NCBI GenBank assembly: GCA_016617855.1
Contig: JAECUM010001074.1
Span: forward strand, 17,187 to 81,186
DNA length: 64,000 nucleotides
Origin: Megalonaias nervosa
Taxonomy: Eukaryota > Mollusca > Bivalvia > Unionida > Unionidae
Direction of reading: 5' to 3'
Shown in pieces: positions 32,782 through 45,345 of this stretch. The notes under the pieces are model-generated. The model worked only from the letters and a program-made list of their open reading frames with translations, ran no database searches and was not told where the DNA came from. Position numbers and translations under genes: made by a program. Every line of letters begins with the position of its first letter. The first letter of the stretch is position 1.

Positions 32782-33948
32782 TATGAGGCGCCGTAGCGGA
32801 CAAAAGCTTTTCCAATTAGAACGTTGCCGTTGAAATTTGAATGTCATATGTCCAGAATTCCAATTTCACGTGTTGTATCAAAAATGTTTGTCCTTAAAGT
32901 TCCATTTCCTAAGTTGAGATTTTAGATTGTATCTGTTGAATTAAACAGTAGTGGTTGAGAGTTATATTTTCTATGTCGAGGTTTAAGATTGTGTCGTTTG
33001 AATTACACGGCAGTGGTTGAAATTTCAATGTCATACGTCGAGAATTTCTAATTTACGTATTGGTTCAAAGAGTTTATGTTGAAAGTTCCATTTCATATGT
33101 TGAGTATTTAGATTTCATCTGTTGAATCACATAGCGCTGGTTGAAAATTCGATGTCCAATGTCGAGTTTTTAGATTGTATCTTCTGATTTACACGGCGAT
33201 TGTTGAAATTTTAATGTCATATGTCGAGAGTTTGAATTTAACATGTTGAATCGCATTGATTCTGCTGAAAGTTCCATTCCGTATGTTGAGTTTTTAGATT
33301 GTATCTGTTGAATTACACAGCGGTGATTGGACATTTTATTGTGCTTGTCAGAATTGCTATTTTTATACGGTGAAATGATGTGTTGGTGTTAAAAGTAACA
33401 TTACACAATGTCCGCTTCAACAGTTCAAAATAATATCGAGTATTAAGATACATCATTCGTGTATTCAATTATGAGGCCCCATTACATTTTATGCATTTAT
33501 AGTTTGAAAGTTACCATTCACAGGTCGAGAATTACTATGAATTTCTTCTCTTGAACGGACCGCGTTATTTTTAAACAAAGATGCTGCTTCTCGTTGCTGT
33601 GAAATTCAACAGATGGAATCTAAATACTCGCCATATGAAATGAAACTTTCATCACAAACATTTACATTCAACGTGTGAATTAGGGATTCTCGACATATGA
33701 TATTGAAATTTCAATCACCCCTGTGTAATTCAAAATATTCACCGTAAAACGTCGACATAGGAAACAGAACTTTAAACCACCACTGTATAATTCAACATAT
33801 AAAATCTAAAATATCGATCTAGAAAATGGAACTTTAAGGACATGCAATTTGATCCAGCATGTGATACTGGATTTCTCGACATACGACATCGAAATTTCAA
33901 CTGCAACTTTCTCATTGGACCAGCTTTTTTCCGCTACGGCGCCTCATA
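32782..33948. mobile_element. Foldback element built of alternating modules
   Basis: The ends are TATGAGGCGCCGTAGCGGA and its exact complement, TCCGCTACGGCGCCTCATA in reverse order, flanked by CAGAC on both sides. Inside, units of about 60-70 bp alternate between two types, one with AAAGTTCCATTTC.TATGTTGAG and one with GAAATTTCAATGTCATATGTC. Units in the left half are plus, units in the right half are their complements, so the whole 1.17 kb folds into one long hairpin. No coding potential. Confidence 0.85.
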
Positions 33949-33980
33949 ACAGACCCGAAGGATAATTTAGTGATGCACAG

Positions 33981-34116
33981 CAGGTCCGGCCCTAGGACAA
34001 GGTGAACCAGGCAACCGCCTTGGGCCCCGCGCTTCTCCGCAATGCAGTTTTTTTGCTTGCGGCCCCGCGCTCATTGCATGCTGCTTTGGGCCCCGCACAT
34101 CCTGGGGTCGGGCCTG
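33981..34116 (+). mobile_element. hAT-type MITE, copy A
   Basis: A GC-rich 136 bp element starts CAGGTCCGGCCCTAGG and ends CCTGGGGTCGGGCCTG. It is flanked by an exact 8 bp duplication, ATGCACAG, at 33,973-33,980 and 34,117-34,124. An 8 bp duplication with CAGG...CCTG ends is the hallmark of hAT transposons. Confidence 0.85.
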
Positions 34117-34339
34117 ATGCACAGCCATGGGTAATTGGAGTCTGAGACAGATAAAGGCTGACTTCTATAAACTCAGGGCAGTCTAAGTCCAATTAGTTAC
34201 AGAATGCTTGTTCTGTACATTATTAATTTTTACTCTCACCATTATGTTCATTTGGTGTTGGACCTTCATGTAGTTAACATGATTGTCTCTATATAATAAC
34301 AGCAGTATACAGGGAAGTTGAGAGCGATCATGGGCCCTG

Positions 34340-34500
34340 GGGTAAGAAACGCACGGGCCTCTCCTAGTTGTTGTTCAAACAAAAAAAATTTCTTTTATAA
34401 AATTAAAAAGTGTTGTTCGGCCCGGGCCCTTTTACGGGCCCGTGCCCCGGGGATATATCCCCGGTTGCCCCCCCCCCCATTCTTGTCGACCCTGGCAGTG
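34340..34500. other. GC-rich palindromic segment
   Basis: GGCCCGGGCCCTTTTACGGG and CCCCGGGGATATATCCCCGG form nested short palindromes next to a C-run. It may be another small transposon remnant; no ends or duplication were found. Confidence 0.3.
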
Positions 34501-34846
34501 TAGAGAATATCTATGTATAAATACGTTGACGCAGTCACACTTGACTATTAAGCAACGGGTGGTGCGTGGTCAGAGATAAAGTAAAGACGGAAGTGACAGG
34601 ACAGTCAGAAGAGTAATGGTAGGCAAGGCAGATAAGTAAAAGAGTGTCTGTGTACGTTTTCGTTCCTTCATACTCGACCAATCTGGCTACCGTAGCGGTG
34701 ATGAGATAAGGAACCTCAACCGGCACAGCCTTGAGAATCACTAGGTCTTACTTAGAATGTGATTTTGGAAAGCTCCTGCTTGTGAGATACCAACCCAGGA
34801 GCTTTGCAATTATTGATGGTGATTTGTTCCAAGTCCCTATTGTACA

Positions 34847-35012
34847 CAGGCCCGGCCCTAGGATGTGCGGAACCGAAGGCAGCAAAAGCGATGAGCGGGG
34901 CCCTGAGCAAAAAATTGCATTGCGGAGTTGATTTCCGTCAGCAGCGCGGGGCCCCTGAAAGTGCGGGGCTTAAGGCGGTTGCCTCGTTCGCCTTGCCTTA
35001 GGGCCGGGCCTG
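34847..35012 (-). mobile_element. hAT-type MITE, copy B (opposite orientation)
   Basis: A 166 bp relative of copy A in the opposite orientation, with ends CAGGCCCGGCCCTAGG and CCTTAGGGCCGGGCCTG. The exact 8 bp duplication ATTGTACA lies at 34,839-34,846 and 35,013-35,020. Confidence 0.88.
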
Positions 35013-35539
35013 ATTGTACATGGGAAGAAGCTGAACTTGAAACAATTTGTCTCGTGTTTGTTCCTACACGCTCATACAACAGGAGCAGTCAGGCACTGGT
35101 TGATGTTTCTGTCGTTTATTTTGGGTGTGAGAGGTTTGGTGACATTTGTATGGGGAGAATATTTGTTGTCGAAGGGATTAGGTGAGATCAAGCAGGATCA
35201 GAGCTAATTTGAACTGGAGTAGCTTCTGTTTAAGGCGTGGGGATTGGTATCAAGGGAATAAAAATAAAAGGCTATTTATTAACATGGAAAGTTGTATTTC
35301 ACTAAAAGCTATATTTCTCTACTTAGTGCACAACTGTCATACACGATGGACATTTTTATTTTACCAAATTACTTTCTGCAGTTACTACACATCTGGAATC
35401 AGACAAAGTGATGAAATTTAATTAAAAAAATGGATTTTGATGTGGGGATTTGACAGACCTATGTGGTCAAAATTGTCTTAAGTTTGTCAGTCGTGTTAGG
35501 ACTACACCAATACACCGTTAATGTACTACGTTTCGTCAC

Positions 35540-35758
35540 TTCCTGTACCGCCACCGTGTAGCCAATCAAAGGGCGGCTTTCTCTTTGTAGCGCGCAATTT
35601 AGTTGTCCGCCATTCCCAAGTCGGCAAATTCATTGTTTTTGTTATTCATATTACAGTTAATATCACAAAACTGAAAGGACCGATTGAAATATTTTGTTAT
35701 GGAAGTATCAAAAAATCACGTTATTTGGGATCGGAATGTCTGATTTGCCGACTGAAAG
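35540..35758 (+). promoter_or_regulatory. Candidate promoter and alternative first exon of the Myb gene
   Basis: A locally CpG-richer stretch contains a CCAAT box (AGCCAATCAAA, 35,559), a GC box (GGGCGG, 35,571) and an E2F-like GTAGCGCGCAATT (35,587). An ATG at 35,736 opens seven codons (MSDLPTE) and ends with AG before a GTTTGT donor at 35,759, in the same splice phase as the first Myb coding exon. It could therefore splice to the Myb exon at 50,101. CCAAT and E2F sites regulate B-Myb in other animals; the link here, over 14 kb, is inference. Confidence 0.35.
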
Positions 35759-35829
35759 GTTTGTAAAAGAAAATATTTCACATGTTGACCACTGCCATTC
35801 ATCGACCCAGGATTGTTGATGACCATTGA

Positions 35830-37170
35830 TTTTCACTTTATTTAGATTGCATTGGCTCGTATATACAGTGTTTTATTTATTTTTATGAGGGACAGGTGTG
35901 TAACATCGTGTGCATGTGTCTGAAAGTGATCAAATATTTTAGCAAGTGGGTGGGTAGTGTTTATTTTTTTGATTCGTGTTGTGATCACTGTTTTTAATTG
36001 ACAGTACACTGCGTGGTTTTTCGAGCACCATTTCTTTGAGGAAGTAGAGTTTTGCTGAGACAATTGCGCGTGAGTGTCGCCCAGGCGGTCGTTGCCGTTG
36101 CGATGTAACAAATCGCGTGCACTCGTTCTTTGCTGGTCTGCAGCAAAGCGTCATTGACGCATGACAGTGCAACGGCGTCTCTTTTAGTCAATGAAAGATG
36201 AATCGGTTTATTTGTTTATTTAGTGCAGTTATTAGTGTCTGAATGCCCAAAGGCACCACAATGGAAAGACTGTACCCTTTTAAATTTGATAAATTGTTAA
36301 TGTATGTCCATTCTGTGAACAGTCAAAGGTGAAAATACATGACATGCTAAATAGCTTTGCATGATGCCATTTATGTGCTGTTGCAAATATTGTGATGGAA
36401 TTTCATTTGGTTATGCAGGAAGGCAATATTCATGTCTCAGTTTCATTGGTAATGAGGGTTTTTTTGTTTCAAAAGAAAATAATGTTTTAGATAGATCACA
36501 AGGAAATTTAAACTTTTCTTTTTAAAAACACATAGACATTATGACTATATCGACAGCCTCTGGTCCAATATGAATTGTACCACACCTATCATCAAAAGTA
36601 TTTACCTGACACAGTTCAAATCTGACGATTATTTAATCCATTCAGACCTTACAAATTTCAAACCGAACTTTGTTTTTTCAGAAACTTTCTTATTTGGAAA
36701 CAGGAGTTGTCAGCAGGAAGTACAGTGTTAAAGAGATGAGAGTGTTTGTAGATGTAGCAGCCTAACTATAATGTACCATTTTGTCCAATTCTGAACATCA
36801 GCTAATCATGTGAATCCGACATTATGCATATTTAATGTATTTAGAGTGTTATTGTAATGGTTTTGACAACTGAATTCCAAGTAAAATAAATCAATATTTC
36901 ATTCAAGCTTTATGGAAATGTCATATTGTGCCTTGAATTTGTGAATTCATATGCATCTGGTTAATTCCAGCCAAAGTAACAAGTACAGCATTGCAGCAAA
37001 TGAAAACTACCTGAAGTAGCCATTTTGCTACTTTGTAACCTCTCTTTTAAACAAAATAGACAATTCCATTTTTTAGAAAATGAGAACTCAAGGTTAGTTA
37101 CTGTCACTTTCATTTGATAAAATACAAATGTGCTAAATCTGTTTATTTTTTGTGCTTTGAGTGCAAATGA
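35830..37170. other. Intergenic or first intron, nothing recognised
   Basis: A CpG-containing patch near 36,060-36,180 continues the promoter-like composition. No gene model is supported on either strand. Confidence 0.4.
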
Positions 37171-37175
37171 TCACA

Positions 37176-37628
37176 GGGGCTCATATCGTTGCTTACAATT
37201 TACCTGTCATACACGTACTATACAATAACTACAAGGGAGGACACTTCTCTCATTTCTTGCGCAACCTATTTAAGAATAAATGCTGATACTTCAAGCTACA
37301 TTTCGCATAGCGTAATAAATTTGGTACCAATTTTTAGCTCAGACATTCGACTTTGTATGCATATCCGAAGTTTGGCTTACTATCATACCTTTTAAGGAAT
37401 GCCATCATATTCCCATGCTACTGCTCGACATGGCCCTGATCGCACCCGCTTAATATGCAAGAACAACGCGCTGAATGGAATACTGTCTTCTCATTGGCCA
37501 ACTGAAAATAAATTATAAATAAATGCAGGATGTCATTTTCTTTTAACCAATGAGAGGAGAGTATTCCATTCAGTGGGGTTTTACTTGCATATTAAGCGGG
37601 TGTGATCAGGGCCAACGATATGAGCCCC
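37176..37628 (+). mobile_element. MITE with 16 bp perfect terminal repeats and internal foldback
   Basis: The ends are GGGGCTCATATCGTTG and its exact complement. AGTGCAAATGA occurs at 37,160-37,170 and 37,629-37,639, an 11 bp probable target duplication (five bases, TCACA, lie between the left duplication and the repeat). The second half is itself a palindrome: GGCCCTGATCGCACCCGCTT near 37,431 pairs with the complement near 37,594-37,613. Long duplications fit a Mutator-like origin, which is inference. A partial sibling is at 28,064. Confidence 0.85.
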
Positions 37629-37639
37629 AGTGCAAATGA

Positions 37640-38719
37640 CAACTGACACTATACACCAGTTCTGTAATAAATAAATAAGATGGAAACTTGAGTTTTGAAA
37701 ACATAATGACCTACATTTGAGCTCGTGATTTTTGGAAAACCCACTTGTCATGGTGGGGAACTGGATTTCTTCTACTTTCGTCCACAGTAACACTCCATGA
37801 TGGAGGAATAAATACCAAAAAATCACCACCATGCCTTGGCAGGCACGCTGATGGCAACTGTACTGTAGATGGGCTTGTCGACATTGATAATTGACATTTG
37901 AACAGCCAATGAATGGATACTATCCATGGAAAGACTGACGTCAAGAATCAAGTGATCTTTGTTTCAGTTATATATCTATATATATATTAATTTCAAAAGA
38001 CGTATACTCTGTACATTTAGAAGAGTTTTGATTGTCTTTTTTTGCATCAAGCTTAATGCACTGGCTTGATGAGAGGCATGTTTTGCTGAGCTTCTTTTGG
38101 ACAGTGTATCTTACAGATTAAAAGTAATCCTCTGAGGTAAGGACAGTTAAATTCCAGATGACAGCCTTGTCTGTTTACTCCCCTCCCCTCAAAAATAGTG
38201 AATTTACACTTAAATGTTATTCACATAATGGCCCATTCACGAGGCTGAATATACATGTACACAACTATGACAGTTCAGTTTTGACTACATGTGTATTGTA
38301 AGGGATTGGCCATTTCTGACCTTGGTATTATTTCTTCCATTCATCACAGGATATATTTGTTTCATGTAAGAAAAGGAATGCCATAGTGTCCTTTTTTAAT
38401 ATTACAAATCAGAGCAAGACAATTGTTTTCCAGCATTACCCCTCCCACCTTAGAAAATTAAATGGTCTCTCCCAAATAAAGACTTGACTTCAGCAGATGT
38501 TACACAGTACTAAAAGCAGTGACCATTGTCAAGAATTGTAAAATAATACCATCAGAAGATGATGTCAGTGTCAGCTCGGGAAAGTTATTAAAGAATGCAG
38601 TTTCTTGGTTGTGACTATTGTAGCATTTATCTATTTTGACCCCCCCAAAACAAACATTCAGACTAGTTTCTTTGAATAGTATTTAGTATTGGCATTTCTG
38701 TATGTGGTAAACAGCTTTG
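37640..38719. other. Intergenic or intronic, nothing recognised
   Basis: No ORF or repeat worth annotating was seen here. Confidence 0.45.
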
Positions 38720-38832
38720 CAGCTCAATACTCTGGCTGAGTGGATAAGTGTGTGACACAAACACACGCTTGACTTTGGAACATGAGATAGTGAGTTTGTG
38801 CCCACTGGCAGGACTGTTCATTCTTTCATTTT
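38720..38832 (+). mobile_element. tRNA-derived SINE fragment
   Basis: TGGCTGAGTGGATAAGTGTG is a good pol III A box and GATAGTGAGTTTGTGCCC a degraded B box about 50 bp on. No body match to the other SINEs was found. Confidence 0.45.
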
Positions 38833-39825
38833 CCTCGGTGATGATATAATGTCTAGTATGGTATTAATTTTCTTACCACTTGTGAATGTTTCCAAATATT
38901 AGTTTTTATATATGTAGATTTATAATTGATAAATTTTAATTTTAATTCTGAAGTCAGTATGTCATACATAAAAATAGTACAATTTTGGTTCGCTTTAATA
39001 AGCATTTTAGCATTATTTTTTTGAACTAACATTGGTGAAAAATTCTTTAAAACATAATCGGAATCATGAGAAACTTTAATGGAAGAAGCATCTCCAATTC
39101 GGCTTGGTGTTGACAATGAGGTCACTAAGGGCAGAAACCGTGGCAATGAGGGAATACTTAAACTGTTACCAAAGACTACCAGAAAAGTTTCTAACGTTAA
39201 GTGCAATTGATTACAATAACTTGTGCAATAGTGATTTGGATTCTATATTTATGAAAGATTGATATAAAAGAAGAGAGTTGTCATTTGCAATCAGTACGAG
39301 TAAATTGGAAGACAAGGGATTGATTTCTCATGTCCCCCCTCCTTCATTAATGGTAATATGTTCCTGTAAAATTCTCTCTACACAAACATGGAAAATGCCT
39401 TTTATTGTTCACTTTTTTCCTCCCTCTCTCTTTGGATATAATGATGGATATTAAATTTACATTTCTCTAACATGATGTAACGACTTTATGCAAATAAAAG
39501 ACCTATCAATATAGTGTTTTCATTTACTCTGATTTGCTCATCAGAGACCTCTAAACTTTCTATCTGACACTCCTGTTTTGACACTAAGGTTTGCTTTTTA
39601 CTCAGTCTGACCCCCAGTTCTAACTCCAAGGGGATTTTGCCTCTGACTTGCACCCTTAGGGGATACACTGCAATATCAGTAATACCATTTTCTGTCTCAT
39701 TTCTTTTAACCATAAAGCAGTAAAGTTCTATGTTTGGCAAGTGTTACAGAATTTTTTTTTCTTCCTGAAATTGATTTGTGTACATGTGTTTGGGCTGGTT
39801 TAGCATATTACTTGTAGTGCATAGC

Positions 39826-39879
<54 letters not shown>

Positions 39880-40270
39880 AAATGCCCCCCCCCCCATTTT
39901 AAAAACAGTGCTATAGGAAACACTTTTTTGGGTTGTAGTGGTTTCTGCTGTATCCTGCAAAATCCTCTATTTTAAACAAAACAAAAGCTATAGAAATTGC
40001 TAGTAGATCTATTTCTAGTTTAGAGAAATAATGTAATGCTAGTTTCTTATAAAGAAAACAATCTAAGATTAATCATCAAGCTCAAGTGGATATAGAGAAG
40101 TTGTAACTGCTTGCAAAATTCTTCTAATTCTTGACGACTGTGGACTTGGTATCACATGGGCAGCTGTCCAATATGATATCAAGCAGTACCTGATAGAAAA
40201 TTTCAATATTTTATTCACTATTACCACCTTATAAATGTACATTTATAATTAATTGTACTGCTCATGACAA
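38833..40270. other. Intergenic or intronic, with (TG)n
   Basis: A TG/TA dinucleotide tract lies at 39,827-39,877 and a C-run near 39,886. No gene is supported. Confidence 0.5.
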
Positions 40271-40280
40271 TCAAAACGGG

Positions 40281-40545
40281 GATGGGTGGCAGTGGCTAAG
40301 TGGTCTAAATTGTGCACCTTTACTGATCACCACCATCTCACCGCTGTCCATGTGGGTTTGAGTCTCAGGTTCAGCCAATGTGGCCATAAGAGAAAGCGTG
40401 CCAGTAGCTTCTCGTAGGTCAGTGGTTCTTACTGGATTTTTTCCAGGTTCTTCCTCCACTAGTTATACTGGTTACCATGTATATCATGTGCTGAAAAATG
40501 GTGTTAACCCCACCCCACTCGCAAACAACAACAATCAAATCATTA
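40281..40545 (+). mobile_element. SINE family 2, full-length copy
   Basis: A tRNA-like head (GGTGGCAGTGGCTAAGTGGT; B-box-like GGGTTTGAGTCTC) is followed by a body ending in GTGCTGAAAAATGGTGTTAA and an (AAC)n tail. ACAATCAAA flanks both sides, a 9 bp target duplication. Fragments of the family lie at 43,745 and 45,235. Confidence 0.8.
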
Positions 40546-43500
40546 AAGATGATTTGAGTAATGACACTCCCAGTTCCTGTACAGGGCTTTGTATTTGACA
40601 TTATTATTAGCCATGCCACTGTGAAACGAGTTATATGTGATGCAGTGTTTGTTAATGCACAATCAAGATATTGCCAACTAATTAGAGACACGAATACATT
40701 GAAAAGTATTGAATTCTCCAAGTCTCTCCATCTCAGATTTTGCAAGGGCAAATAGATTATCCAGTCATCTTGTCCAGGGCACTCTAACTTTTATAAAATT
40801 TGTAAATAACCTGTGCAATAAAAAATCTGTCCACTTCACCCTGAGTATGTTGTTTATTGTCAAAATAACAGCAAAGAAAATAAACCTGCAGAAGAGCTGC
40901 CATTGTGTTTGTAGGCTATTAGTTTGCACACAAAATTAACACATCAATGGCAAAGGAAATGAACAGTGTTGATGGCTTCTTTTGTGCTAGGTTATTAATT
41001 TGCACATGAGCATCTATCTTCAAAAAGTATTTGTGAGTTTAGATGTAGCAAGGATGGCGTTTTTGTGATGATTTGTGAAAGAGAAAATGCTAATACAAAA
41101 TAATGCAGTTTAAAGATGTAAATTCTTAATAATGCTGTCTCTCACACATGTATATAGATGACACTAACATACATTTATGTAATGCCCCTGCCCACAGATC
41201 TGTTATTAAGTTCATGAATGCATCTTCTTTTCTTAACAACATATACAAATTCATTATGAGAATGAACTTACCTTCATCATTGTGTTTTTATTGTCAAACT
41301 GTGAATGGTGAGGTACCTTTTGGACATAATATTTATTATTGTATGTTTATGAAGCAAGCGCAAGAACTATGCTTTCTTAATTACACCTCTTTAATCCTGA
41401 GATTGGAGGTCAGAAGAAATCATATATTATGTTAATGAGAATTCGTACATGGGGTAACTATCAGAACTTGTGGAATTCTGCGTCACTTCAGTGAGGTAAT
41501 GAATGCGATTTTGTTATTTTGACATTTATCTTTCATTATCATTCTTTTCACTGCAGGGAGTGCATATCACTGACATTCATATGATAATTAACAAAGTATA
41601 TTGCATGAACTGACACAGAAATGAGGAAATGACTGTGTCTTGTACATCCTGATACATAGTGTCATTGTGCAAAATGTATTAATACAGTTTGCAAAGTATT
41701 GTCATTATGTGAATATTATGTAAAATTTGATTTGGCATTATGTCCGTTACATTATCTTCATCAAATCTAGGAAATGTTTATAATCAGCTGAATTGTCACG
41801 TTCTTTTTCAGTAGTTGAAATTAAGCAAATAGCTCCCAAAAGGGATAACAATGTAGATAAATTGGTACATATCTCTCTTTACCTGTGAACCCATTTAGAA
41901 CATACTTGCAGGCATAATACACAGTAAACCACCAGTTTTATCAAGACTGTGTCCAATCTGCAGTGGATTATCTGCACCGACTCAGTGGGAAAGTGTGGTG
42001 TGCAGAGCTGTTGTTGAGCTGCAATGGCAACTCCATTAGGACGTGTGGAGAGATGGTGAAGGATTTTTATCTTAATCCTCTCCACACACTCTTCACCCCC
42101 ACCACGACACTGGGGGTTTTGAAAAATTGCGCGAGTTGTGCTGTACATGAAATAAATGAATGAAGAAAATATTGATTTGCACCTGTAAACAGGAAGGCCA
42201 AAGATGAAAGTAAAATAGTGCCTGTGCAGAATTACACTACAAAACTGAATTTGTGAGAGCATGAGGGCTATGTTTGTTTCTTCTTAATTTTTCTGGTAAA
42301 GTTTTAGTAAGAAATATAAGAATTGTTTATTTAAAGTGAAGGCAGATGTTTTAATTGCAATAAGCAAACAATTCGAATATACTCCAAACATCAGTAGCAT
42401 CAAGATACAATCCTTAGTTGGGCAGGATTATTCAGCATCATGGTACGTCATAAGGTGCATAGTTTTGACGTGGATGGTTGCACAGGTAAAAATAAAACTA
42501 CATATATACTTTATACAGAAAATGGTGTTAAATGTTTTTGTCAAATTCATATTTAAATAGCATTAAAATTTCAGTGCTTTGAAAATATTTAAGAGAGCAA
42601 GCAATTTACACACTATTATTATTGATGGCAGAATGAACCCATACATGTAAACCTCGTGACAGGGGGATTAGGGGTGTCTCCTGTCCCTTCCTGAACACTA
42701 TGAAGACTCCTGTATATGCAAAATTGGTTTTGAAAAATTTACTCTTTTCCATTTATTTCTTTTCACATTCAGTTCCAGCATATTATATTTACAATAATAC
42801 TGCCTGTGATGACGTAACTGAACTGGCTTATGAATGGAAGATAATTTTGTTGCTATTTTCACCCAATGATCCTGTCGGAATGTTTCATCTGAATTCACTT
42901 TATTGAAGTGTGTCTTGGTGGACTAGGCTCTGGAAGCAGAAGTAATTCCGAAAGTAGAAAAGTCATTAATTGGATGTCAGGTTACTGAAGAGCTTAGAAT
43001 ACATAAAACAATAAAAGTTGTGATTCTTTTTGAGAGGCTGCTTTGTCAAGATGGATTAGAATCTATACTGTTGATGATCAAAAGTAATTGGACAGGATTA
43101 TCTCCAAATGCCAAAACACCGAAATCCAAATAACCAAAATATCACGTGAAATTCAATGTCTGGACAGAAGTTTGAATTTCATCGGATGCAATCACGTTCA
43201 AAGAGACATAAATTTTTATTCTTCTCTCCCTGTAAAGCTGATTTAAAACTGTTGGTAAGAATGACATCATGCATCATGCTGAAAGCCCATCTCATAAAGC
43301 TCACAACAATAAATATGCCACCTCTGAAATCCATGTTTGTGGAATCTGTATCAGATGTAGATAAAGTTAAATGTGCTAAGACACTATTTGCCAAATTATA
43401 ACCAAAAATGATCTGTTTCTGGTAGATCATTTTGCGGATCACTGAAAATAATGTTCACAGATTGAGAAATCATACAGAAGTTCTCATGCAAGAGACAACT

Positions 43501-43744
43501 ACAACCATAGTGACTGATTTATTGTTCACAAGAAATCATAAGTTTAATTTTTATAATAATGATATGAAATTTTTATTATATAAACTTATGGTCATGAGTG
43601 ACCACCAGCAGAACTCTACAAGTTACCATTATTTTTAGGCAAATATGCATTCGATACTATTCTGAATCACCATGTGGCCAAAATCTGATATAATCCTTTC
43701 TAAAGATGAATGTAAACCAGACTAAAGTACATGTCACTAACAGC
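40546..43744. other. Intergenic or intronic, nothing recognised
   Basis: Several ORFs of 60-130 codons occur by chance; none shows domains, good splice context or family motifs. Confidence 0.45.
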
Positions 43745-43880
43745 CAGCATTGTTGTTGTTATGGGTTTAACATAATTTTTCAGCACACGATATGCTGTAA
43801 CTGTTGGCAACCTGGGAAAAAACGGTTCAGAAGCATGACCCACTGGAAGTTACTCGTAAGCTTTCTCACATATCCACGTT
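43745..43880 (-). mobile_element. SINE family 2 fragment
   Basis: In reverse complement it reads GTGCTGAAAAATTATGTTAA followed by an (ACA)n tail, matching the 3' half of the copy at 40,281. Confidence 0.65.
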
Positions 43881-43909
43881 GACTGAGCCCTAGACTTAAA
43901 ACCACACTA

Positions 43910-44780
43910 TAGAGGTTAATTCACACCATGACATTCATACTTGCTTCTTTTACCTTATGGCCACGGTCACAGTCAGGAAAAAATTGTGTTGAGGTTATTT
44001 CCTAAATGCCTAGATGGACTCTCATCATTCTTGGCATGAATTATTATGAAGATAGGACAGTTCATTATATTACATACTTGCTTACTCCCTGGAATTTGGA
44101 GATGGGGTCACATTGAAAATTTGCATTAAGGTTTTGATTTAAAAAAATTCTTATATATTTTTCATTTGCTTACATTTTCTAACCTATTAATGGAGCTTCT
44201 TCATACCCGAGTTGAATAAATATGAACCTGAGACAGTTCAGTTAGTACTGTGCACATTCATTCCTTTCAGTTAGGGGTCAAAGTTACAGTAGCAGAATAT
44301 TTACATTAAGGCATTTTGGTTTTTTCATTTGTTTGTATTTCTTAAATACTTTGATAGATTTTGTTAATACATGGGATGAATAATTGTGAAGCTAAGATAA
44401 TTCATTCTTGACATGCTGACTTGCCTCAGTTACCTTGGGGTCAAGGTCAGTTATGGAAAATTTCTGTAGACATTTTGGTTAAATGTATTTTCATTTACCC
44501 ATATTTACAAAAACCTTTGATATGCTTTCATCATAATTGACATTAATTATTATGAAGATAGGACAATCCATGCAACTACAGGCTTGATTGTCCTTTTAGT
44601 TTGGAGTCAAATTCAAGTAGAAAATTTGCCGGAAAGTTTTTGGTTTAAAAAAAAATTTGTTTGCTTACATCTCCTTAACCCATTGGTTAATTTTTTTCAT
44701 GCTTGGGTTTAATTAATGTGAACCAATGACAATTCATTCTGTGACACGCTCTATAACTCCTTTGACATTGGCCTGAAGGT
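43910..44780. repeat. Degenerate tandem array, unit about 170 bp
   Basis: About five diverged units repeat in order: GAATTATTATGAAGATAGGACA, a line of CTTGC..., then GGGGTCAAGGTCA-like text, GAAAATTT, CATTTGTTTGTATTT... and back. Such GGTCAAGGTCA-containing arrays are widespread in molluscs. Confidence 0.65.
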
Positions 44781-45234
44781 CATATGTTGTACATTCTTAA
44801 TTCTTAATTTGTGTGCTTGACATTCAGGCCCCTGCCTTTTATTTGCATCAGTAATATATTTTATTGTTTTCAGAGCATATATATATATAATGTTAAAAAA
44901 AAATATAAAATTGTGTATTTTCTAGGCTATTTCATGAGATATTTCTTTCCATATTTTAAAATATTCACTTAAGCAGGGCACAAAATTAGCAGTAGTGTAC
45001 AAGCCTGAGGCTAGTAAGAAAAGGTTTGTATAAATTTCAATAGTTCTATAGTTAATCTCTTCATGTCTGACATTGTTTTGCAGGAAGGACTGGTAAATTT
45101 CTCCATTCACAAGGAAATTTATTTTAAAATCTAGTCCTGATATTGTATACTGTTTATTGTTTTTTTTTTTTTCCTTTCTAACATAATGTAAGATGCACAT
45201 GTGATTTTATCCAAGTTTTTACACTGCCTTTGCT

Positions 45235-45345
45235 CTTCCGGGGGGATTTCCCAGGTTCTTCCTTCACTAGAGATACTGGCTGCCATGTATAGGCTATCAT
45301 GTATTGAAAAACGGTATTAAACACACAAGAACAAAACAAGCATTC
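45235..45345 (+). mobile_element. SINE family 2, 3' fragment
   Basis: CCAGGTTCTTCCTTCACTAG through GTATTGAAAAACGGTATTAA with an A-rich tail matches the 3' third of the copy at 40,281. Confidence 0.7.

Noticed and set aside
35842..36191. Minus-strand ORFs near 36 kb as a divergent gene
   Set aside because: Three overlapping frames are open only because the patch is locally GC-richer; none shows a domain.
41148..41435. 95-codon ORF as a possible gene
   Set aside because: No domain, splice context or codon signal; expected by chance in AT-rich DNA.
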